A DNA stretch of 64,000 bases, taken from the NCBI GenBank assembly GCA_016712595.1, contig JADJQT010000001.1, positions 124,001-188,000 of the forward strand. The letters run 5' to 3'. The translations under genes and the position numbers were made by a program. This DNA is from Rhodospirillales bacterium. GTDB lineage: Bacteria > Pseudomonadota > Alphaproteobacteria > Rhodospirillales > Defluviicoccaceae. Of the stretch, positions 57,105-64,000 are shown piece after piece; position 1 is the stretch's first letter; every line of letters begins with the position of its first letter. Below the pieces are notes generated by a model that saw only the letters and a list, made by a program, of their open reading frames with translations, did not search any database and had not been told where the DNA came from.

Positions 57105-59966
57105 ATGTTGAGCCTGGGCGCGCTCAGCTTCGCCGCTCCGTGGGCGCTCTTAAGTCTTATCGCCTTGCCTGCCCTCTGGTGGCTGTTGCGAGCCACGCCC
57201 CCGTCGCCCCGGCGCGTTCAATTCCCACCCTTCCGCCTGCTCGCCGCGCTCTCTTCCGCCGACGAAACGGCGGTAAGGATGCCGTGGTGGCTCCTCGCCC
57301 TGCGTCTCGCGCTGGTGATGGCGGTTGTCCTTGGCATCGCTCGCCCGATCCTTGATGCGGAGGAGCGGCTTCCCGGCACCGGCCCGGTCATGCTGCTGAT
57401 CGACGACGGCTGGGCCGCCGCGACCGACTGGGAGCAGCGGCGCAAGGCTCTGTTGCAGGCGATCGACCGCAGTGAACGGGAAGGACGCCCGGTCGTTCTG
57501 GTGCCGACCGCGGCTGCGTTCGCCGATACGCCGGACGAAGACCTCCTGCCGCTGCCGGCGGCACGAGCCCGCGAGGTGGCGCTGGCATTGAAGCCGAAAC
57601 CGTGGCCGACGTCTCGTGCCACCGCTGTCACGGCGCTGTCACGGACGGCGAACGCGGGCGCATGGCCACCCGGCGCCGTCATCTGGATCATGGACGGTCT
57701 GGCCGAGCCGACGACGGCCACGCCGGACGGGGCGGCGTCGAATGCGACCCAACCGAAGCTTTCAGGGTCGCGCAACGTCGATGCGAATGAGCGCATGGAC
57801 GTGGGAATGCTGGTCGAGCGTCTGCGCGCCCTGGGTCCGGTCAGCCTGCTGTTGCCACGATCGGACTACCTCGCGATGGTCCTAAAATCGGCTCCTCTCG
57901 GCCCACTGGGCCCGCAACTCGCCGTCGTACGTGCCGAGCCCGGCCCCGAAAAAATCCTCGGTCTGCGGTTTTCCGGAGACGATGGCGATCCGCTGGCACA
58001 GCGGTCGATCACGCTCGCCGCCGGCCAACGGAGTGCCCTCGTGCCGGTCGACCTGCCGACGGAATTATCGGCGAGGCTCACGCGAATCGAAATCGACGGC
58101 GCGCAGACCGCCGGCGGTGTGCTGCTGACCGACGAGCATTGGCGACGTCGCTCTGTCGGCCTGCTGGGAGAAACGACGGGCGAACAACCCTTGCTCGACG
58201 CGCGCTACTTCCTGCAGCGGGCGATGCAGCCGTTCGCTGACGTCCGCCAGGGGGATCTCGCGACGCTGCTGGCGCGTCCGCTCGGCGCGCTGGTGCTGAC
58301 CGACGTCGGAACCTTGGATCCCGCCTCCGCCGATACCATTCGCAAATGGGTCGAATCAGGTGGCGTGCTGCTCCGTTTCGCCGGCCCTCGGCTGGCGCGG
58401 GAAGCGTCCGCAAACGATCCGCTCCTACCCGTACCGTTGCGTGCGGGCGAACGAACGATCGGCGGTGCGCTGTCGTTGTCCGACGGCGGACGGCTGGCTC
58501 CCTTCGACGCGGCAAGCCCGCTGCATGGATTGCAGATTCCCAAGGATCTCGTCGTTCACCGCCAGGTGATCGCCGAGCCCTCCCTCGATTCGGCGGAGCA
58601 CACCTGGGCGCATCTCGACGATGGCACACCGCTGATCAGTGGCGCCCGCCGGGGCGACGGTTGGGTCGTCCTGGTCCATACGACGGCGACACCCGACTGG
58701 TCGAACCTGCCGTTGTCGGGCCTGTTCGTCGAACTCCTGCGCCGGATCGTCGATCTCGCACAGGGCGGAGATACGACGACGTCCACCTCACTCGCGGCCC
58801 CTCTGGAAACGCTTGACGGCTTCGGGCGACTCGGTCCCGCCCCGTCCGGAGTACGGGCGATCGAAAGCGGCGCTTTTGCCGACACGGCCGTGGGGCCACG
58901 GCATCCTCCGGGCTTTTACGGGACGACCGGCGCGCGCCAAGCGTTCAATCTCGGCCCGCGCGTGGCTGATCCGGCCCCGCTCATCGCGGCGCCGAGCGCG
59001 GTTCCCGATGGAGCGAACGTCTCTTTGCTGGGCGAAGGCACGGAGCGCGACCTGCGACCGTGGCTGCTGGGCACCGCCCTGGCACTGGCCTTTGTCGATC
59101 TTGTCTGCGCGTTCATCTTGCGCGGCATTCTGCCGGCGCGCGCCCTCGCTGTCGGGCGAGCCGCGCGCCGTTCCACGACCCACGTCGTGCGCGCCACCGT
59201 TCTCGCGCTCGGACTGTCCGCGGCCGCTGGCACGATCGGGCTCGCCCAAGCCCAGACCGTGATCGCCGACGGAACGGCTGAACCCGCGAGCCTCGATACG
59301 CGGCTCGCCTATATCCAAACGGGTGATGCAGCTATCGACGAGATCGCCGCATCGGGTCTCGCCGGCCTGACCGCGGTGGTCAACCGGCGGACCGCGGCGG
59401 CGCTGGCTGAGCCCGTCGGCGTCGATCCCGAACGCGACGCGCTTGAATTCTATCCCCTGCTTTATTGGCCGCTGTCCGAATCGACACGCCCGCCGTCACC
59501 TCGGGCAGCGCAGAAGCTGAGCAGCTACATGCGCACGGGGGGAACGATCGTTTTCGATTCACGCGGTCAGACCGGCGGGGGAAACGGCTCGGCGTTCGGC
59601 GCAATCGCCCACGCGCTGGATCTGCCACCATTGGTACCTTTGCCCGAAAATCACGTCCTTCGTCGGGCATATTACCTTCTCGCCGACGCACCCGGCCGTC
59701 GCACGGGCGGAGTCGTCTGGGTCGAGCCCACGGGCGAGCACGTCAACGATGGCGTGAGTTCCGTGATTGCCGGCTCGAACGACTGGGCGGGTGCCTGGGC
59801 GGTGGATAGCGGCCAGCGGCCCTTGTTTGCCGTCGTGCCCGGAGGCGAGCAGCAACGGGAGCTGGCGCTGCGCTTCGGCGTCAATCTGGTGATGTACGCA
59901 CTGACCGGCAATTATAAGGCCGATCAGGTGCATCTGCCGGCGATTATGGACCGCCTCGCGCCATGA
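57105..59966 (+). CDS. BatA-type N-terminus plus DUF4159 membrane protein
   Basis: A 953-residue membrane protein. The N-terminal part has two hydrophobic segments (SFAAPWALLSLIALPALWWL and LALRLALVMAVVLGIARPIL), the aerotolerance-regulator (BatA) N-terminal pattern. The middle is a large periplasmic or cytoplasmic region with a glutamine amidotransferase-like strand (GALVLTDVGTLDPASADTIR), then two more membrane helices near residue 655-710 and a C-terminal DUF4159 domain (RLAYIQTGDAAIDEIAASGL; PLLYWPLSES). It belongs to the moxR operon; function is unknown. The ATG at 57105 gives the family start. It overlaps the next gene by 4 bases. Confidence 0.87.
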   Translation: MLSLGALSFAAPWALLSLIALPALWWLLRATPPSPRRVQFPPFRLLAALSSADETAVRMPWWLLALRLALVMAVVLGIARPILDAEERLPGTGPVMLLIDDGWAAATDWEQRRKALLQAIDRSEREGRPVVLVPTAAAFADTPDEDLLPLPAARAREVALALKPKPWPTSRATAVTALSRTANAGAWPPGAVIWIMDGLAEPTTATPDGAASNATQPKLSGSRNVDANERMDVGMLVERLRALGPVSLLLPRSDYLAMVLKSAPLGPLGPQLAVVRAEPGPEKILGLRFSGDDGDPLAQRSITLAAGQRSALVPVDLPTELSARLTRIEIDGAQTAGGVLLTDEHWRRRSVGLLGETTGEQPLLDARYFLQRAMQPFADVRQGDLATLLARPLGALVLTDVGTLDPASADTIRKWVESGGVLLRFAGPRLAREASANDPLLPVPLRAGERTIGGALSLSDGGRLAPFDAASPLHGLQIPKDLVVHRQVIAEPSLDSAEHTWAHLDDGTPLISGARRGDGWVVLVHTTATPDWSNLPLSGLFVELLRRIVDLAQGGDTTTSTSLAAPLETLDGFGRLGPAPSGVRAIESGAFADTAVGPRHPPGFYGTTGARQAFNLGPRVADPAPLIAAPSAVPDGANVSLLGEGTERDLRPWLLGTALALAFVDLVCAFILRGILPARALAVGRAARRSTTHVVRATVLALGLSAAAGTIGLAQAQTVIADGTAEPASLDTRLAYIQTGDAAIDEIAASGLAGLTAVVNRRTAAALAEPVGVDPERDALEFYPLLYWPLSESTRPPSPRAAQKLSSYMRTGGTIVFDSRGQTGGGNGSAFGAIAHALDLPPLVPLPENHVLRRAYYLLADAPGRRTGGVVWVEPTGEHVNDGVSSVIAGSNDWAGAWAVDSGQRPLFAVVPGGEQQRELALRFGVNLVMYALTGNYKADQVHLPAIMDRLAP

Positions 59967-62056
59967 TGTCCGCGGTGATCGCCGATATCCTATGGCATCC
60001 GCTGGTGCCGCTGTGGTTCGTGGTCGCGATTCTTGCTGCCGCCGCGGGGCTCATCGCCATCGCTGTGTTCAGACGGACGCGCGGCTCCTTGTTCCGAGCT
60101 TTGGCGATGGCCGCGCTTGGCATCGCGGTGCTCGATCCACGCGTCGTCCACGAAGACCAGCGACCGCGACCGGACGTCGCGCTGCTCGTCGTCGACGATT
60201 CGCCCAGCGATCAGATCGGAGATCGCGCTCACATGATCGAAACCGCGCGCGCGCGCATCGAAGCTTCACTGGGAAAACTTGATGGTCTCGAGATCCGCAC
60301 CATCCATGCGGGAGCCGATGGTACGGGCGAGACACGGCTGTTTGGCGCGATCGAGCGCGCGGTGCTTGACGACCTGTCCGACCGGCTCGCCGGCGTGCTG
60401 ATCCTCAGCGATGGACAGGTGCATGACGTGCCGCCCCCGGGCTCGGCCCCTTGGCTGACGGCGCCGGTCCATCTCCTGGTTGCCGGAAAGCGAGACGAAC
60501 ACGACCGGCGGGTCGTCATCGAACAGGCACCGGCCTACGGTCTCGTCGACGAGCGCGTCACCGTCAGCTATCGGATCGAGGAGGCGGGTACCCCTCCCGC
60601 GACGAACAGCCCGGTTCGCGTCCGCTTCCGCGTTGACGGCGTCGATGCCGGTCACGCCGAAGCCATCCCCGGGCGGACCGCGTCCTATGCCCTGCCGATC
60701 CGCCATGTCGGCCCGACGGTGCTGGAAATCGAGGCCGATCCCGCTCCTGACGACGTCTCGACGCTGAACAACCGGGCCGCGACGGTGGTCAAGGGAGTGC
60801 GCGATCGCTTGCGCGTCTTGCTCGTCTCCGGGCAGCCGCATCCGGGGGAGCGCACCTGGCGCAATCTGCTGAAATCAGACCCGTCCGTCGACTTGATCCA
60901 TTTCACCATTCTCCGTCCGCCGGAGAAGGACGATTCGACACCGCTGAAGGATCTTTCTCTCATCGTTTTTCCCGTCCAGGAGCTTTTTGAGACCAAACTT
61001 TACGATTTCGACCTGATCGTGCTCGATCGCTATGTCGTTCGCGGCATCCTGCCGATGCCGTACTACGGCCGCATTGCCGAGTACGTCCGCCAGGGCGGCG
61101 CGCTCCTGGTCTCCGTGGGACCGGAATTTGCCGGCCCTCAGTCTCTTTACTCCACACCTCTCGGCGATGTTCTGCCGATTGCCCCGGACGGCCGGATCAT
61201 CGACAAGGCATTCCGTCCCGAGGTATCGGACGTCGGCCACCGTCACCCCGTGACCGCCGCGCTGCCGGGCGAGGGGCAGACGAACAACGACGGCGGTGCT
61301 GCCCCGTCCGGCCCATCGTGGGGACGCTGGTTCCGGCTGATCGGCGGCGAAGCCCGCACGGGAACGACATTGATGACGGGGGACGATGGCCAGCCGCTGC
61401 TTGCCGTCGCCCGCGTCGGCGATGGGCGCGTCGCGCAACTGATGAGTGACCAGATCTGGTTGTGGAGCCGCGGCTATGACGGCGGAGGACCGCATGCCGA
61501 GCTGCTGCGGCGCCTCGCACACTGGCTGATGAAGGAGCCGGACCTGGAGGAGGAACGCCTCGCCGTTCAAGCATCGGACGGAATCCTGACGGTAACGCGT
61601 CGCAGCCTCGAGGCCGGCGACGTCGACGTTACGGTGACCGATCCGGCAGGCGTCGATCACCCGCTCCATCTTGAGAGCGGCGTTGACGGTGTCTCGCGCG
61701 CCCAGATGCGAGCCGATGCCACTGGGTTATGGCGGGTATCCGATGGCACGCATACGGCGCTGACCGCCGTGGGGCGGATTAATCCGCCCGAATTCGTCGA
61801 TTTGCGTGCATCTGCGGAGCGCCTCGCGCCGCTCGTGACGGCCACCGGCGGCGGCATCGCCTGGCTTGCCGATGGGATACCGGAGTTCCGCAGGACGGAG
61901 CCGGGTCGAGACGCGGCCGGGCGCGGCTGGCTGGGACTGCAGCGCAATCGGGCGCATGCCACCGTCGGGGCAACCGAGGTTCCTTTGATGCCGGTACTGA
62001 TTCTTGCCGTGATCCTCGGCGGTCTCGCAAGCGCATGGTGGCGGGAAAGCCGCTGA
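59963..62056 (+). CDS. Membrane protein of the moxR operon with glutamine-amidotransferase-like fold
   Basis: A 697-residue protein. Two N-terminal membrane segments (WFVVAILAAAAGLIAIAVF; ALAMAALGIAVLDPRVV) are followed by a VWA-like strand (DVALLVVDDSPSDQ), a beta-sandwich region, a GATase-like domain (FDLIVLDRYVVRGILPMPYY; GGALLVSVGPEFAG) and a C-terminal membrane helix (LMPVLILAVILGGLASAWW). It is the fourth gene of the operon and partners the BatA/DUF4159 protein. No catalytic cysteine of a true glutaminase is apparent. Its role is unknown; I expect an envelope complex with the MoxR ATPase. Confidence 0.82.
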   Translation: MMSAVIADILWHPLVPLWFVVAILAAAAGLIAIAVFRRTRGSLFRALAMAALGIAVLDPRVVHEDQRPRPDVALLVVDDSPSDQIGDRAHMIETARARIEASLGKLDGLEIRTIHAGADGTGETRLFGAIERAVLDDLSDRLAGVLILSDGQVHDVPPPGSAPWLTAPVHLLVAGKRDEHDRRVVIEQAPAYGLVDERVTVSYRIEEAGTPPATNSPVRVRFRVDGVDAGHAEAIPGRTASYALPIRHVGPTVLEIEADPAPDDVSTLNNRAATVVKGVRDRLRVLLVSGQPHPGERTWRNLLKSDPSVDLIHFTILRPPEKDDSTPLKDLSLIVFPVQELFETKLYDFDLIVLDRYVVRGILPMPYYGRIAEYVRQGGALLVSVGPEFAGPQSLYSTPLGDVLPIAPDGRIIDKAFRPEVSDVGHRHPVTAALPGEGQTNNDGGAAPSGPSWGRWFRLIGGEARTGTTLMTGDDGQPLLAVARVGDGRVAQLMSDQIWLWSRGYDGGGPHAELLRRLAHWLMKEPDLEEERLAVQASDGILTVTRRSLEAGDVDVTVTDPAGVDHPLHLESGVDGVSRAQMRADATGLWRVSDGTHTALTAVGRINPPEFVDLRASAERLAPLVTATGGGIAWLADGIPEFRRTEPGRDAAGRGWLGLQRNRAHATVGATEVPLMPVLILAVILGGLASAWWRESR

Positions 62057-62154
62057 ATGTGCGGCGATGGCCGCTCGCGACTTAGTCGAATGTTAAGCTC
62101 TTCGTGGCAGCATACCTTGAACGTTCGCGTCCCGAATGTGCGAGGATCCTCTGT

Positions 62155-64000
62155 ATGTCGCTTTTTTCCAGGGTCTCCATCCGCCTCAGGCTGTTCGGCG
62201 GGTTCGGATTGGTCCTCTCGGTGCTCGTCGTCGTCGCCGCCATTGGCACCGCTGGTATCTCGCACTCTGTCCTTGCTTTCCGCAACTTTGCCACCGTCAC
62301 CAACGAAATGACGCGCATGCTCAACGTTGATCGCGACGTAATGGCGATGCGACGCGACGCCGCACTTTATATCGAGAAGGGCGACGAGGCCGTGCTCGCG
62401 GCTTACAAAGATAAAGAAGCAATGATGGCGCGCGCGTTAAAGGAAGCTCACATGAATGCGAGCGATGCTGCCGATCAGGCGGAAATCAAGAAACTTGAGG
62501 ACCTATTTTCGGACTACACAGCGCAATATACGCAATTGATTGATCTGCGCAGACGGCGGGAAGATATTTTACATGGCATGATGGATACGTATGCCTCTCT
62601 GATAAGAGAACACCTTGCGGCGATCATCGATATTTCGATGGGCGAAGAGCACTTTCGGTCGGCGGCGCTTGCCGGTCTTGCTCAGCAGGAAATCCTGACG
62701 GCGCGCGCGGCGTCAATGCGATTCATTGCGTACCAGGAGCCCGACCTGGTGGACGAGGCGAAGTCGCATATCGAAGCCTTCGATACGGCGATCGACAGCT
62801 TGCTCGCCGATGTCGATGACGACTTCATCCGCGAGAGCGCTGAAGAGGCACGCAAGCTCGGCCACCAGTACGGTGAGGCGTTCGGCGAATTCGTAAATTC
62901 GACAAACGCCGTTTCCGCGCGCCTTCGCGGCCCGATGGCGGACGCGGCCAATGCCTTTACCGCTGCCTCCGAAAGGATGCGCAAGAACCATGTCGCACTT
63001 TCTCAGCAGAACGAAGAACAGACCCAGTCGGCGCTGACATTGGCGCAGACCGGCTCGATTGCCGCCGCTGGTGTGGGTGTTCTCGTTGGCATGATGCTCG
63101 CGTGGTTAATTGCGCGCTCGATCAGCCGCCCCGTGCGGGCGATGACCGGCACCATGACGTCGCTGGCCGAGGGGAATCGGGCGATCGCGGTCCCGGCGCT
63201 CGATCACCGTGACGAAATTGGAGAAATGGCTCGCGCCGTCCAGGTGTTCAAGGACAACGCGATCGAGGTCGAACGGCTTCAAGGACAGCAGGAGACGTTG
63301 CGACGGCAGGCGGAGGAGGCGCGACGTCACAGCACGTTCGCTCTCGCCGATGCGTTCGAGGCCGGTGTCAAGAGCGCCGTGACCAGCGTCGCCGAGACGG
63401 CCTCGCGGATCGAGGACGCCGCGCGGTCGATGTCGACGGTCGCCGCGCATGCCAGCCAGCAGTCTTCGGCCGGCCTTTCGGCCGCCGATCAGGCGGCGGC
63501 GAACGTTCAGTCCGTGGCCGCCGCCTCGGAACAACTGTCGTCCTCGGTTGGCGAAATCAGTCGCCAGGTTGGCGAGGCCGCCGTCATCTCGCGGCGCGCA
63601 TCGGACGATGCCGATCGGATGAGCGAGCGCGTCGTCGCCTTCGCCGACGTAACCCGGAACATCAGCGCCGTCACCAGCATGATCGATGATATCGCCGCCA
63701 AGACCAATCTTTTGGCGCTGAACGCCACGATTGAGGCCGCGCGTGCCGGTGAAGCCGGCAAAGGCTTCGCCGTCGTCGCCAGCGAGGTCAAGGCTCTCGC
63801 CCAGCAGACGGCGAAGGCGACGGGCGAAATCACCCGGCAGGTCGCCGGAATTCAGACGGCGTCGGACGAAATGGTCGAAGTCATCGTCGGCATTTCATCG
63901 ACGATCCTGCGCTTTAACGAGATTTCGTCAACCATCGCAGCGGCCGTCGAACAGCAGAGCGCGGCAACACAGGAGATCGCGCGCAACGCGCAGGAGGCCG
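62155..64000 (+). CDS. Methyl-accepting chemotaxis protein, 3' end outside window
   Basis: At least 615 residues of a chemoreceptor. An N-terminal membrane helix (FGGFGLVLSVLVVVAAIGTAG) is followed by a helical periplasmic sensor of about 270 residues, rich in Glu and Ala like four-helix-bundle MCP domains. The second helix is SIAAAGVGVLVGMMLAWLIA, then a HAMP domain (RSISRPVRAMTGTMTSLAEG) and the signalling domain with the hairpin tip DDIAAKTNLLALNATIEAAR and GEAGKGFAVVASEVKALAQQ. It starts ATG 62155 and is open to the window end. No chemotaxis kinase genes are in view. The signal it senses is unknown. Confidence 0.93.
   Translation, partial: MSLFSRVSIRLRLFGGFGLVLSVLVVVAAIGTAGISHSVLAFRNFATVTNEMTRMLNVDRDVMAMRRDAALYIEKGDEAVLAAYKDKEAMMARALKEAHMNASDAADQAEIKKLEDLFSDYTAQYTQLIDLRRRREDILHGMMDTYASLIREHLAAIIDISMGEEHFRSAALAGLAQQEILTARAASMRFIAYQEPDLVDEAKSHIEAFDTAIDSLLADVDDDFIRESAEEARKLGHQYGEAFGEFVNSTNAVSARLRGPMADAANAFTAASERMRKNHVALSQQNEEQTQSALTLAQTGSIAAAGVGVLVGMMLAWLIARSISRPVRAMTGTMTSLAEGNRAIAVPALDHRDEIGEMARAVQVFKDNAIEVERLQGQQETLRRQAEEARRHSTFALADAFEAGVKSAVTSVAETASRIEDAARSMSTVAAHASQQSSAGLSAADQAAANVQSVAAASEQLSSSVGEISRQVGEAAVISRRASDDADRMSERVVAFADVTRNISAVTSMIDDIAAKTNLLALNATIEAARAGEAGKGFAVVASEVKALAQQTAKATGEITRQVAGIQTASDEMVEVIVGISSTILRFNEISSTIAAAVEQQSAATQEIARNAQEA

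Noticed and set aside
62090..62154. A sigma-54-like TGGCA...CTTG sequence before the chemoreceptor
   Set aside because: The essential GG and GC dinucleotides are not at the required 10-base spacing.
1..64000. tRNA, rRNA, CRISPR arrays or phage genes
   Set aside because: No cloverleaf-like sequences, repeat-spacer arrays or phage structural genes were recognised by eye. A tRNAscan and covariance search would be decisive.

Overview
The window looks like chromosomal housekeeping sequence from a GC-rich alphaproteobacterium, most likely a Rhodospirillales-type organism. The evidence is an Irr-type Fur regulator, the DnaA-related replication regulator HdaA, split glycyl-tRNA synthetase (glyQ, glyS) next to pyruvate phosphate dikinase, and alphaproteobacterial gene orders: ispB-DUF2007-trmN6-sppA-glyQS, hdaA-perM-purMN, and miaB-phoH-ybeY-corC-lnt-xre-metK-trmB-rimP-nusA. 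There are no rRNA or tRNA genes, phage, CRISPR array or intact transposon that I can see. The species cannot be fixed from the sequence.

Layout. 1-1570: 3'-truncated mtnA (methionine salvage, minus strand) and a decayed IS5-type transposase. 1571-11190: polyprenyl diphosphate synthase, DUF2007, tRNA methyltransferase, S49 peptidase, GNAT acetyltransferase, glyQ, glyS, ppdK. 11191-14905: convergent gap with two hairpins and an IS630-type remnant, then hdaA, a PerM/AI-2E transporter and a DUF2066 protein (minus). 14948-22864: purM, purN, ndk (minus), a regulatory-looking gap with a candidate small RNA, a metal/cobalamin-receptor-like protein, MFS and CDF transporters, nadE. 22865-25639: gltX, cysS. 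25642-31985: a hydroxyacid dehydrogenase, an SH3 protein, then a minus-strand iron/peroxide block (irr, rubrerythrin, HdrD/GlpC-like Fe-S protein, DUF3501) and a nitronate monooxygenase-like flavoprotein. 32227-50287: about 18 kb of minus-strand translation, RNA-processing and envelope genes, from miaB down to pnp. 50288-55106: ISAs1-type remnant, AT-rich island with a possible 31-codon ORF, cold-shock gene, two small unknown genes, transglutaminase-like protein, N-formylglutamate amidohydrolase, DUF6111, Nudix, DUF1285. 55143-64000: MoxR-DUF58-BatA/DUF4159-membrane protein operon and a chemotaxis receptor cut by the window end.

The main biological themes are translation and RNA turnover (nusA, infB, rbfA, truB, rpsO, pnp, miaB, ybeY, trmB, three aminoacyl-tRNA synthetases), purine, NAD and SAM synthesis, and iron-dependent peroxide defence. 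The best candidates for something undescribed are: a minus-strand small RNA between ndk and the receptor gene (palindrome, 5' hairpin, C-rich linker and textbook terminator); the irr/rubrerythrin/HdrD-like/DUF3501 locus with an AGAATTCT dyad just upstream of a strong promoter; and a terminator-like hairpin in the rimP-nusA leader.

Three essential genes (purM, nadE, cysS) each need one single-base correction next to a G/C run to read as full-length proteins, and a fourth gene (the flavoprotein) has conserved sequence upstream of its first normal start codon. This cluster of anomalies points to residual sequence errors at least as much as to biology.
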